Part shown: piece after piece, positions 23,011-33,887 of the stretch
Position numbering within the stretch: position 1 is the first letter of the stretch
Layout of the letters: every line of letters starts with the position of its first letter
Origin: Tachypleus tridentatus
Lineage: Eukaryota; Arthropoda; Merostomata; Xiphosura; Limulidae
NCBI RefSeq assembly: GCF_004210375.1
Contig: NC_134832.1
Location: forward strand, 151,277,592-151,341,591
DNA length: 64,000 nt
Direction: 5' to 3'
Program-made: the position numbers and the translations under genes
The notes under the pieces: generated by a model
Told to the model about the DNA's origin: nothing
The model's database searches: none
The model's input: the letters and a program-made list of their open reading frames with translations, nothing else

Positions 23011-23204
23011 CCATGAATCATTGGCTCCATTGTCCAACTTGCCAACTACTGAGCCACGCCTTCTACGATTTATATTACCTTCTCGTATTCGTATGGATAA
23101 AACTGGAATTGTTTACCCTAATGGCAGATACGCTGCATGAACTCGTTTGCGTGTTAGTCATTTTCAATTTAGGAGAGGAAAGATTCTGTTTGTTTTAAAG
23201 TAAA

Positions 23205-23270
23205 GTCGTATTATACCATCTGTTGTGTTCGCTGCGGGGAATCGAATCCTAAATTTCAATTATGTAGTTT
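23205..23270 (-). mobile_element. SINE-B fragment
   Basis: 'ccatctgttgtgttcgctgc' followed by 'ggggaatcgaatccta' matches the middle of the SINE-B complement. Confidence 0.5.
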
Positions 23271-23284
23271 CGTCCACTCACCAC

Positions 23285-24055
23285 TTAAATATTCATTAAT
23301 ATATTGTGAATATGTAGATGAATATAAAACATAGCTTAAACAAAAGGAGAAAGACGTGTCTCTCTGTCTGTTTGATATTAAACAATAAAGAGTAAACTTT
23401 ATTAATACTATGTGAGGTATATAATTTGTAGTCATTTTCATTCAGGAAATTTGAATATCCTGAATTAATTATAAAACTACAAATTCACTTTCGGAAAGAA
23501 AATAATTTTCTTTATAAGAGTATGTTTTTGTTTTGTTTTTAGTCGAGGGCTTGTGGCCCGATAATTCAAAGCTCGTTACCTGCGGCAGGAACAGCGCTAG
23601 AAAACAAAAGACATTGTTATCTCTTTAAATAATAATATTCTCTATTCGTCAGAAGACCATAAAATATTTTAAGTTTTACACGAACAACGTAATTTAATTG
23701 TGAAGTAGACTGGAGTTCGAGCTGTGGTTTTCGTTTGTCGCAAACAACGTTCGTTATGGTGCTCCAAACAAGATTGGTAGAACGAGAACCAAACGAAAAT
23801 CGGTAGTAATTTGGTCAAATATTTACTTGGAGCCTGAACCGATCTGCATATCGCGATCCCTCTAGACACCATAGAATCGATATTGGATCAGTAGAACACA
23901 ATATATACCAATAAAGATTGCATAAATCTAATTAAATGATTGATTAGAAAAACTAAACTACAGACATGTTGAGTAAATGTCACTTAACTTGTGAAGTTTT
24001 AGTTTCAGGTAATTCAAAATAATGAATAATGAATTGACATTTCGAAATAATGTCA
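23285..24055. other. Non-genic stretch
   Basis: Nothing recognised. Short minus-strand open frames (23,256-23,441 and 23,669-23,872) are unsupported. Confidence 0.5.
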
Positions 24056-24060
24056 TTATA

Positions 24061-24245
24061 CAGGGTTGATAAATGATTTTTTACTAATAATAATATATCG
24101 TAATATTAAATATAACGGGACGTACAGGTTTGATAAATGATTTTTTACTAATAATAATATATCGTAATATTGAATATAACGGGACGTACAGGTTTGATAA
24201 ATGATTTTTACTGATAATGAGATAACGTAATACTGAATATAGTGG
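24061..24245. repeat. 64-bp tandem repeat, 3 copies
   Basis: 'cagg(g/t)ttgataaatgattt' starts at 24,061, 24,125 and 24,189. Each unit ends 'aatataacgggacgta' except the last, which drifts. Confidence 0.9.
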
Positions 24246-24249
24246 TTTT

Positions 24250-25280
24250 TGCTCTTTAGAAAATTTAAGACATCTTTGTTATGTATCAATAGTTTTAATT
24301 TATAGGTAAATAACAGAGTGTGTTTTGTCATCATTTAACCTTATGGAAACCACTTTAACTATACACATATAATAGTACTGTCTGTTGTATGTCCATGTAA
24401 CTACTTTCCGGGACGTGAATATATCTTCATCCAAATTTTAGTGGCTCGTTAGGTCTATGGAGGCGTAGTGCAAATTTGTGGTTTCACATTTTACGTTTTG
24501 CAGTTTTTATGAGTGTTATTCCATTTTTTGCAATTACATATAAGGGATGTAACGTTTCATGTCTTAAGATAACTTTTCATTAATGCAGTTCTATCCAGGG
24601 GACGTTGGGACATATACTCCAGCTAGTATAGAATATTACTAATCTATGATATTCTTGGTCCTCTCTAGAGAACAGGCAGGCTTAGAAAATATCTAACTTT
24701 GTGCATCTAAGTGAATTACATTTATATCTGATTTATATAATAATATATTCTTGTCTTATGTCAGATAAACACAATAATCCTTCATTAGCATCTTCAGTGT
24801 AAACAAAGATAATAATATGTAAAATTTAAGAAACTTTACAAGAAGCTCAATCTAATTATTTGGAGATTAGAGAAAGTTACCTATTCTCATTTTCATATCT
24901 TAAACAATCACACATGTTTAAAATCGGCTTACCATAGCAACAGATTTCTGTGTTTATTAGCGTATCGTGGCTACTGACTTTAATGTAAATAGTTATGACC
25001 AATAATCCCCTTGCAGCAGAAGTAAATCATGTCAAATCATGCAAACCGAGCGAATCAGCCAGGCTCGGCTTTTCTGGATTGTTATTTTGCCATGCGCCGA
25101 TACCTGCATTACAAACATAAAAATTTGAAGTTCAATAAACAAACTGTTAAACAATTAGAGTTGAGTTGCTGTTGGTAAAGCGTGAAATGTTTTATTTTGT
25201 TCTGAGAAAAAAAAAAGTGACAATAGATACAGAAACATGTCTGTCAGAAGATTGGTTATTTCTGTCAATACGAAGTGTAA
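24250..25280. other. Non-genic stretch
   Basis: AT-rich unique sequence, nothing recognised. Confidence 0.5.
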
Positions 25281-25285
25281 GATAC

Positions 25286-25350
25286 CTTCTTAATGACGAG
25301 AAACCCACTTGAAATAAAAATGTATCTCAGAACGGCTGATGTGGCTGATA
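25286..25350 (+). mobile_element. Solo terminal fragment of the Penelope-like family
   Basis: 'tgacgagaaacccacttgaa' and 'aaatgtatctcagaacggct' match nearly base for base the outer end of the Penelope-like element at 54,260-54,300. No coding part is attached. Confidence 0.75.
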
Positions 25351-25675
25351 CAATTTTATAAGCTACCTTGTCCTTTCGTTCACAATGACATATGTTTTCT
25401 GCAAACAAAATTAACAGCTTCAACATTTATAGTATCTTTTTTACAACTTTCTCAAGTCACGCATTATTATTTTTTACTAGTAGAAACAAGTGAGAATTTG
25501 TATTTCTATTGAAACAGCAGTTATTTTAAATACAGGACTGTCTTAGGCCTAACATTAGTTAAGCTTTTATTAAAACAGGCTATCTATATAAATAAACGTT
25601 AATATGCGTATGTATCTGTTCATTACAGGTTTACTCATTTCCTAATCAGTCAGCACCAAAATTGAAACAGTGATA

Positions 25676-25934
25676 CAGAATGGCATAATAAATAATGCAT
25701 AATACATAATACATAATAAATAATGCATAATAAATAATACATAATACATAATAAATAATGCATAATAAATAATACATAATACATAATAAATAATGCATAA
25801 TAAATAATACATAATACATAATAAATAATGCATAATAAATAATACATAATACATAATAAATAATGCATAATAAATAATACATAATACATAATAAATAATG
25901 CATAATAAATAATACATAATACATTATAAAGGTT
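25676..25934. repeat. 35-bp higher-order AT-rich minisatellite (left arm)
   Basis: Short words ataataa / atacat / atgcat are arranged so that 'aatgcataataaataatac' recurs every 35 bp (for example 25,757 and 25,792), about 7 times. Its complement appears to the right at 26,000-26,160, forming the arms of a large palindrome. Confidence 0.9.
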
Positions 25935-25935
25935 A

Positions 25936-26190
25936 TTATAAGTTATGCATGAAGTTAGATGAGAAGGGAGGGGTCCAATCCCCATAATAACCTTTATAAT
26001 GTATTATGTATTATTTATTATGCATTATGTAATATTTATTATGTATTATGTATTATTTATTATGTATTATGTATTATTTATTATGTATTATGCATTATTT
26101 ATTATGTATTATTTATTATGTATTATGCATTATTTATTATGTATTATGTATTATATTATATTATCATCTAACTTCATGCATAACTTATAA
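25936..26190. mobile_element. Foldback-like element with perfect 27-bp inverted ends
   Basis: The 27 bp at 25,936-25,962 (starting ttataagttatgcatg) are the exact reverse complement of 26,164-26,190. Inside is a GC-richer piece 'agaagggaggggtccaatcc' (25,963-25,982), then a second inverted block: 26-27 kb-side 'ataataacctttataatgta' at 25,984-26,003 pairs with 'tacattataaaggttattat' ending at 25,937. The rest is an inverted version of the left AT array. This resembles a foldback/MITE-type element or an inverted duplication. No transposase is present. Confidence 0.6.
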
Positions 26191-26396
26191 CTAGAATTAG
26201 AATAAACTATACAATCGCTATTGTTCGAATTATTCAAAACAGTAGTTTTTCCTTCCAGTACTGGTACCTTCATGTATTTTATTACACTTACAGTTTTATT
26301 ACGCTAAGAAATAATCATGTAAGCACAAATTCCTATTATTTGTTACAAACGAGATCTTATTTTCCCTTTCCAAAGGACGAATACATTAGCTTGCAT

Positions 26397-26488
26397 ATAT
26401 TTGTTATTCAACACAAAGCTGTGTATCGAAACTCGGTTTCTAGCGGTGTGACTCCGCAGACAGACCGCTGTGCCACGTCGAGGGTGCA
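26397..26488 (-). mobile_element. SINE-C with internal deletion
   Basis: 'caacacaaagctgtg', then 'tatcgaaactcggtttctag', 'cggtgtgactccgcagacag' and 'accgctgtgccacgtcgagg' give the complement of the SINE-C head. About 40 bp of the body between them are missing. Confidence 0.75.
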
Positions 26489-26489
26489 C

Positions 26490-27572
26490 TAGATAAATCA
26501 ACACTGTAACTGAAGTATGGTTTTTGGTTTAGTTCAGTTAGGCCTCAACTTTCCCACAGTTAATTCCTCTGCAATGTAACTTGTCATATTAATCCACAAC
26601 CTAACTTTAGAGATGTTTGAAAACTTTGACAAGCTTTCAACATGTTGTTCTACAAAATATTTACCAAAGAATATTTGCATTACATTTTACAACCTCATAT
26701 TTACGACTGAAGGATGTGAGTATTATCATAACTGATGAATTATTTACAAACTGTATGCTAGTTTAAAAATGGATAAAAATTAAATACTAACATTTGATGC
26801 AAAACCTCAGTCGCGACAGGAGCACGTCCCTCGCTTAGCAACATGTTCTCAGTGTGTTTTAATTGTGATTTATGGTTGCTGTCTAAACAGGCCTCATCCA
26901 ACACCTTTAGATAATTTGTGTTAACGTTACCTCAGTAAAGACTGGCAAAAAAAGCGTAATCCTTCCGCAGTATCAACATACATCTTAAAACTTCGATTCT
27001 CAGCTGAAGGCACTTAAAATTAATTAGACATGTTCGAGTATTATATTCTGATTTAAAATTGAAAAGCGGAATTTCCTATAAAGTTAAGTAAACAAAGAAA
27101 AAAGTGCTAAAAAAAAGTTTAATTAGAAGCATATAACGTAAGAAACGCATTAAATGAAAAGGTTTTTGTGTTTTTAAGCTTAGGAAAGGTTAAAAAATCT
27201 TCACACGTCACAACCGTTAAACCTTTTAGTTAAATGACTGTTATCGGATTAAAGACAGTGGCAAAATTCTAATGTACAAATCTCTGATTGGACCCTTGAG
27301 ATTAACTAAAAAATTAAACACCACTTCTTATTACATCTCTCAGCATTTCTCGCCAGATACCTCAAGGAATGATACATAAGTTAGTCCGATACACTATGTG
27401 TAGCGTCCGAAAACCCACAAAAGCTGAACAAATGGTTATCCGCATCTATCCGTCTCCAATTATTAGCTGATAGACGTAATCGAGAGTAAATAGTTAACAA
27501 CACCCAACTTAACAACAAATGTCTGAACGACTATAAAAAATATCTTATAAAACACCCTAAATGTGCATAACG
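26490..27572. other. Non-genic stretch
   Basis: Unique AT-rich sequence, no gene or repeat recognised. Confidence 0.5.
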
Positions 27573-27574
27573 TA

Positions 27575-27790
27575 CAGTCATGTAAAAAAGTTAAGACACC
27601 CTATGAAAGCCTGTGTATTTTTGTAACATTTTTGGATATATAGTTATTTAATCTCAATTTTAACAATACTAAGAGATTATAGGAATATAACTAAACAATT
27701 AAAACTGGAGAAAAGACTTTTCAAGATCTTCTGTAAATGTAATTATACAAAAATGCATATTCTAACTGAGGAAAAAGTTAGGACACCCTA
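27575..27790. repeat. Left inverted repeat of the Tc1 element (IR/DR)
   Basis: Outer direct repeat near 27,584-27,602 (gttaagacaccct) and inner direct repeat near 27,770-27,790 (gttaggacaccct). These would be the transposase binding sites. The arm ends right at the transposase stop codon. Confidence 0.9.
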
Positions 27791-28832
27791 CCTCCTAATA
27801 GCTAGTGTTACCCCTTTGGCTGATATAACTGCAGTGAGACACTTCTTGTAGCCATCTGCCAGTCTCTGACATTGGTCTGAAGAAAGTTTGCCCCGCTCCT
27901 CAATGCAGAATTCTTTCAGGTGTGAGATGTTTGAGGGGTTTCTTGCATGTACAGCCCGTTTCAAGTCACCCCACAGAATCTCAGTGGGATTAAGATCTGG
28001 GCTTTGACTCGGCCATTCCAGGACTCTCCATTTCTTAGTTTTCAGCCAGTTCTTGATTGATTTACTGGTATGTTTTGGGTCATTGTCGTGTTGCAGGGTT
28101 CAGTTCCGCTTCAGCTTTAATTTTCTTACAGATGGTCTCACATGATCCTCAAGCACCCTCTGATGCACAGTAGAATTCATGGTGGATTCTATGATTGTGA
28201 GCTGTCCAGGTCCTGCTGCAGCAAAACAGCCCCAAACCATGACACTTCCACATCCATGCTTCACAGTTGATATAAGGTTCTTTTCCTGGAATGCTGTATT
28301 TGGTTTACGCCAAACATGTCCTCTGTTTTGGTGTCCAAATAATTCAATTTTGGACTCATCTGTCCAAATAACATTATTCCCAGAAGTTCTGGTCTTTGTC
28401 TACATTTTCTTTGTCAAACTTCAGTCTGGCCTTGATGTTTCTCTTAGAGAGCAAAGGTTTCCTCCTTGCACACCTCCCATGCAAGTTAAACTTGTGCAGT
28501 CTCTTTCTGATTGTAGAGGTATGCACTTTTACATCAACAGTAGCCAGAGCCTGCTGTAGGTCCCGTGATGACATGTTAGAGTGTTTGGAGACCTCTTTTA
28601 GCATCTTGCGGTCTGCTCTCGGGGTTAACTTGCTTGGACGAGCAGACTTGGGCATGTTGGCAGTTGTTTTGAAAGCCCTCCACTTGTTGACTATTTTCCA
28701 GACAGTGGAATGACTGATTTCAAAATCCTTTGGGATCTTTTTAAATCCCTCACCAGACTCATAAGCTGCTACAATTTTCCTTCTGAAGGCCTCAGACAGC
28801 TCTTTTGCTCTCATCATGGTGCTCACTCTCAC
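27788..28832 (-). pseudogene. Tc1 DD34E transposase, two inactivating lesions
   Basis: The transposase would bind the inverted repeats and catalyse cut-and-paste at TA sites. The start is probably the ATG at 28,817 (MMRAKELSEAF..., ~342 residues), the usual family length; an in-frame ATG at 28,832 adds five residues. The N-terminus has a paired-like helix-turn-helix ('SHSTVWKIVNKW'), an AT-hook-like 'ARPSKLTPRADR', then a second HTH ('SSRDLQQAL'). The catalytic core keeps all three acidic residues: D in WTDESK, D in QHDNDPKHT and E in NPTEILW, with 34 residues between the second and third. After 'QNFWE' (28,374-28,380 region) one extra base shifts the frame and brings an immediate stop. Further on, the W codon before TLQHDND is TGA. 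The frame ends with TAG at 27,788-27,790. The protein resembles fish/amphibian/lamprey Tc1 transposases as I remember them. Confidence 0.93.
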
Positions 28833-28981
28833 TTAAACAGTCAGGAGCACACCAAACTAAATGTCTAAGATTTAAATAGAGCAAGCCCCATTCAAAATGC
28901 TGAGTAACGATCTTCTAATCATGTGCACCTGGTGTGATACACCTGTGCGTGAGTAGAGTCATTTTAAGTGGGAATAAATGT

Positions 28982-29196
28982 GGGGTGTCCTAACTTTTAT
29001 CTCAGTTATAATATGCAGTTTTGTAGAATTACATTTACAGAAGATCTTGAAAAGTCTTTTCTTCAGTTTTAATTGTTTAGTTATATTCCTATAATCTCTC
29101 AGTATTGTTAAAATTGAGATTAAATATCTATATATCTTAAAATGTTACAAAAATACACAGGCTTTCATAGGGTGTCCTAACTTTTTCACATGACTG
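28982..29196. repeat. Right inverted repeat of the Tc1 element (IR/DR)
   Basis: Mirror of the left arm: 'ggggtgtcctaactttt' at 28,982 (inner) and 'agggtgtcctaacttttt' near 29,169 (outer). Confidence 0.9.
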
Positions 29197-29198
29197 TA

Positions 29199-30680
29199 TG
29201 TTTGTGGTAACGATTCTTTAACCATGAACCATCTGATTTACCACCAGCCCACGCAAAGTCCCTTTTATTACTATAATTATTGTTCTGATAGCAAAATAAA
29301 TTTTAATTATTTGATTAACTAGAATGTCACAAAACTAAAACGGAAGCCAAAGCACAGTTGATATTCAAGCTTTTCCTTGTCATCTTTAAATATGTCAAGG
29401 TTACGTATGCATATTACAATGAACACATATTTCTAACTAAACAATGGCGTGGTCCATAATCAGAAAATTCAATATTAGGTCTGCTAAAATTAACAAAAAC
29501 AAGTATTATTTTGCTGTTGTTATTATAATACTAGTTTTTGCTCTCAATGACATTATATTCGCACATTCATTCAAAAGCTTCATAAAAAACTCCTAAATAT
29601 ACAATTGGTGTAAAATTTCTAACAGATTTAGTTTTACATTTAGTTTAGTGTCTACGCTTGTGTCTGTATAGTTTTATTTTTTGCATGTGACGTATATTTT
29701 TGGCTGTGTATTGCGCAAGTCCCGCCTGTTCTCCAAATTTGTAAAAAGTTCCAAAAACTGAAAATCAACAATATTTGTTTACGAAAACGCGCTGGAATAT
29801 TGTTGAAGCGTGGAGAAATTACGTGAATTTTATAAAAAGCGGCAAGCCCTGAAGCGAAAGAGAATATAACTGAACAGCTACAGTCAGTGTGCAATAAGCC
29901 GAGGAAGCTATAATTGTGATTAACGCCTATTTATGAGAAAACTACAGATATTGAACAGGAACGTTTATAGATTTCGAACATTACAAATAGTTCTACTTTA
30001 GTGAATTACTTCGGACGTTACTATTTCTACGAAGAGATTAAATATCATCATCGGTGAGAGTCAGCGGTGTGAGGCCAATCAAGCTAGCTAGCTTAAGCGT
30101 GGTGTGACAGTATAAACTTAGAACTAATTTGTTCGTACTGGACCTGGATTGTCGATAATATATTTAGTTCTAGACCTGATATAAGACTCAGTATTGTTTG
30201 TAAATTTCTAAAACTCTTGTATATAAACCATTATTTATAATAACTATTAGTAATAACCGTTATTATAAATTGTATTGTTTTTATGTTTTTATATTAAAAT
30301 ATGTTTGTGTTAAAAAAGGAAATAAATTTTTATCAATCTTGTTGGCAAATAACATAAACTTAACGTTTAATCAATTGCTAAGCTCAAATTAAAATTCCGG
30401 TTATTTGTAATTAATAATACGTATTATACGTAACGTAATAAATTGAAGACTCGTCCGAAACAAATTACAATAAGTAACAAATTAGAAATGATAATATGCT
30501 TGATTTCCAGGAGTTGAGCGGCACGTTTTGAGACTTATAATGCTTATTTTCAGTGTTTGATCCCTGCAACATACACCTCGCTAATTATTCATCTTTAGGC
30601 TATAAAAAACGACAAGATACCTATACAAAGCCCGAATATGTCTAATAATTAAAATGAAAGCTTATAAAACCAAGAATCTA
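29199..30680. other. Non-genic stretch
   Basis: Unique AT-rich sequence. The 80-codon minus frame at 29,652-29,894 has no recognisable domain. Confidence 0.5.
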
Positions 30681-30699
30681 ACGCTCGTGTTCTGCCTGT

Positions 30700-30835
30700 T
30701 GTCGCAAAATGGTGACCGAACTTTGGTGCCTAGGGTACGTTATAAGAGTGGCAGTGAAATCTCACTATTCGATGATACAGTATGAGCCGAACAGTTGACA
30801 GTGGGTTCTGTTGACGGTTAAGGGGAAATAGCGCA
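30700..30835 (+). mobile_element. Ancient SINE-A remnant
   Basis: 'acgttataagagtggcagtg', 'aaatctcactattcgatgat' and 'gagccgaacagttgacagtg' follow the SINE-A body order (cgttataatgtgacggtcaatcccactattcgttgg..., gtagcccaagagttggcgg) at low identity. Confidence 0.5.
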
Positions 30836-31023
30836 TGTTCGTCTAAGCCAGAAGATCCAAAACCAAATCTACTCACAACTGTTAAATCTCCAGTTTACTG
30901 GAAGAGCAATACCATTCAGTCCCCAGGGACTAGCCAGCTCAGTCAGTTTTAAAATAGTTAGGATTTACTTTCTTTTATTAATTCTTGAATCACTTGTACA
31001 ATATTATGCAAACGTGTTAGAAC

Positions 31024-31125
31024 ATTTTTTTTCTTTGTTGTTAAGCGCATAGTTACACAATGGATTGTCTGTACTATGCTCACCACGGGTATCAACGATT
31101 TTTTGTATTAGTAACCTTACGATTT
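31024..31125 (-). mobile_element. SINE-C, inverted partner
   Basis: 'ttgttgttaagcgcatagtt', 'acacaatggattgtctgtac' and 'tatgctcaccacgggtatca' are the SINE-C complement. The plus open frame at 31,060-31,350 runs across this and the next copy and is not a gene. Confidence 0.7.
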
Positions 31126-31284
31126 ATGGATTGCATGACTAGAAGACGCTTATTTTATGAAACGTTTAACTTTAGGAACATAAGACATACTGTTGATACA
31201 TTCCTCGTTCTATGGTTGTCATCCGTCAGTGTGAGGTTTGAATCAAGTTATTTACCAAACTATACCAAAGTAGAAGATTCCTTC

Positions 31285-31400
31285 CACAAACCAACCCCCA
31301 GTGGAGCAGAGAAAATTTTCTATAACGCTCAAAACATGGGTTTAAGGTAGGCGCAACACAGGCAGTCCATTGATGTGATGCCGTATTACACTTAACAACA
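31285..31400 (+). mobile_element. SINE-C, plus orientation
   Basis: 'cccccagtggagcagag', 'tataacgctcaaaacatggg', 'cacaggcagtccattgatgt' and 'acttaacaacaaccaaac' follow the SINE-C order. About 160 bp from the inverted copy upstream. Confidence 0.6.
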
Positions 31401-31744
31401 ACCAAACAACCAATCAGAACAAGGAATATCGAGAAATTGTAATATTCTTATAGTCATTATTAAAAAAAATGAATACGTACAAAAGACAACATTCTAAATG
31501 AGTTAATTTTGACAGTTTAGAGGTAGTTACCGCTAAAAACAAAAAGAAGCGTCCTCTATTTTACAAAAAAAAAGTATTTTCTGATAGTGTTTTTATCCTA
31601 AAATCTTTATCGAGGTGTAAGCGTCACTATTAGAACCATTTTAAGACACCTAAGCCTATAAGGACTTTATCGATTTAAATATTATACAAATACAAAAAAC
31701 TTCCATTTTAAATTTCCAAAAAATATATAATGTTTTATTAAAAA

Positions 31745-33550
31745 TTTACTTTAAAATATACAGAACAGACCTCAGACGTGGTGCTGCACTTATATTTACT
31801 TAATGGTTTATAGAACACAACTCAGACGTGGTGCTGTACTTATATTTACTTAAAGATATATAGAACACAACTCAGACGTGGTGCTGCACTTATATTTACT
31901 TAATGGTTTATAGAACACAACTCAGACGTCGTGCTGTACTTATATTTACTTAAAGATATATAGAACACAACTCAGACGTGGTGCTGCACTTATATTTACT
32001 TAAAGATATATAGAACACAACTCAGACGTGGTGCTGCACTTATATTTACTTAATGGTTTATAGAACACAACTCAGACGTGGTGCTGCACTTATATTTACT
32101 TAATGGTTTATATAAGACAACTCAGATGTGGTGCTGCACTTATATTTACTTAAAGATATATAGAACACAACTCAGACGTGGTGCTGCACTTATATTTACT
32201 TAATGGTTTATAGAACACAACTCAGACGTGGTGCTGCACTTATATTTACTTAATGGTTTATAGAACACAACTCAGACGTGGTGCTGCACTTATATTTACT
32301 TAAAGATATATAGAACACAACTCAGACGTGATGCTGCACTTATATTTACTTAATGGTTTATATAAGACAACTCAGATGTGGTGCTGCACTTATATTTACT
32401 TAAAGATATATAGAACACAACTCAGACGTGGTGCTGCACTTATATTTACTTAATGGTTTATAGAACACAACTCAGACGTGATGCTGCACTTATATTTACT
32501 TAATGGTTTATAGAACACAACTCAGAAGTGGTGCTGCACTTATATTTACTTAAAGATATATAGAACACAACTCAGACGTGGTGCTGCACTTATATTTACT
32601 TAATGGTTTATAGAACACAACTCAGACGTGGTGCTGCACTTATATTTACTTAATGGTTTATAGAACACAACTCAGACGTGGTGCTGCACTTATATTTACT
32701 TAAAGATATATAGAACACAACTCAGACGTGATGCTGCACTTATATTTACTTAATGGTTTATATAAGACAACTCAGATGTGGTGCTGCACTTATATTTACT
32801 TAAAGATATATAGAACACAACTCAGACGTGGTGCTGCACTTATATTTACTTAATGGTTTATAGAACACAACTCAGACGTGATGCTGCACTTATATTTACT
32901 TAATGGTTTATAGAACACAACTCAGACGTGGTGATGCACTTATATTTACTTAAAGATATATAGAACACAACTCAGACGTGGTGCTGCAATTATATTTACT
33001 TAAAGATATATAGAACACAACTCAGACGTGGTGCTGCACTTATATTTACTTAATGGTTTATAGAACACAACTCAGACGTCGTGCTGCACTTATATTTACT
33101 TAAAGATATATAGAACACAACTGAGACGTGGTGCTGCACTTATATTTACTTAATGGTTTATAGAACACAACTCAGACGTGATGATACACTTATATTTACT
33201 TAATGGTTTATAGAACACAACTCAGACGTGATGCTGCACTTATATTTACTTAATGGTTTATAGAACACAACTCAGACGTGGTGCTTCACTTATATTTACT
33301 TAAAAATATATAGAACATAACTCAGACGTGGTGCTGCACTTATATTTACTTAATGGTTTATAGAACACAACTTAGACGTGGTGCTGCACTTATATTTACT
33401 TAAAGATATATAGAACACAACTCAGAAGTGGCGCTGCACTTATATTTACTTAAAGATATATAGAACACAACTCAGACGTGGTGCTGCACTTATTTTTACT
33501 TAAAGATATATAGAACACAACTCAGACGTGGTGCTGCACTTATATTTACT
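31745..33550. repeat. 50-bp satellite, left block (~36 copies)
   Basis: The unit is 'tagaacacaactcagacgtg' - 'gtgctgcacttatatttact' - 'taatggttta' or 'taaagatata', always 50 bp. The two last-10-bp variants alternate in a non-random order, and rarer variants (tataagacaactcagatg at 32,111, 32,361 and 32,761) mark higher-order blocks. It stops abruptly at the 333-bp insert. Confidence 0.97.
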
Positions 33551-33887
33551 TACAAACATACTTGAAGAAAGAAAACATAAGTTTTAATGCTTGTAAGTCA
33601 GGTCCAGCTAAATGGAGTTCCAATGATTAAATTGTTGATACATACCATTTCATTGTGTGATGGTTAGGGCACTCAACTCGCCAACTGTGAAGAGCAGGTT
33701 CCAATCCCATCAACGAACCAACTGACCTGTTTAGTTGTATGGGCATTATAATGTGTCAGTCAATTCCACTATTTGTTGGTAAGGAGAATCCCACTAGTTG
33801 GCGGTGAGTGGTGTTAAGTGGCGGCCTTCCCTCTATTCTCTCACTTCAAAGTTAGAGACGACTAGTTCTGATAATTCTTGATCAGCT
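33551..33887 (+). repeat. 333-bp segment duplicated from 14.3 kb, inside the satellite
   Basis: 33,553-33,885 matches 14,317-14,649 at about 98-99%. Differences are at 'gtttctaatg/gttttaatg', 'tacctacc/tacatacc', 'cccaatag/cccactag', 'tattgtctc/tattctctc' and 'gttaggga/gttagaga'. It contains a truncated SINE-A relative plus ~90 bp of its upstream flank. The joins show short shared bases (ttacaaa on the left, gc on the right). Confidence 0.93.

Larger units (their letters stand above)
27575..29196 (-). mobile_element. Tc1-like DNA transposon, end-to-end but disabled
   Basis: 1,622 bp bounded by a TA duplication (27,573-27,574 and 29,197-29,198), with termini CAGTCATG... and ...CATG(T)GACTG typical of the Tc1 group. 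The terminal inverted repeats are about 215 bp (27,575-27,790 and 28,982-29,196). Each carries two copies of a 'agttaagacaccct / agttaggacaccct' motif, one at the outer and one at the inner edge. This is the IR/DR arrangement known from Sleeping Beauty-like elements. A single transposase gene lies between them on the minus strand. The arms differ at several positions (for example 'tttttggatatatagttatt' versus the other arm), so the copy is not brand new. Confidence 0.95.

Noticed and set aside
28179..28713. Plus-strand open frames of 126 and 105 codons
   Set aside because: Antisense shadows of the Tc1 transposase.
31060..31350. 96-codon open frame
   Set aside because: Runs through two opposed SINE-C copies.
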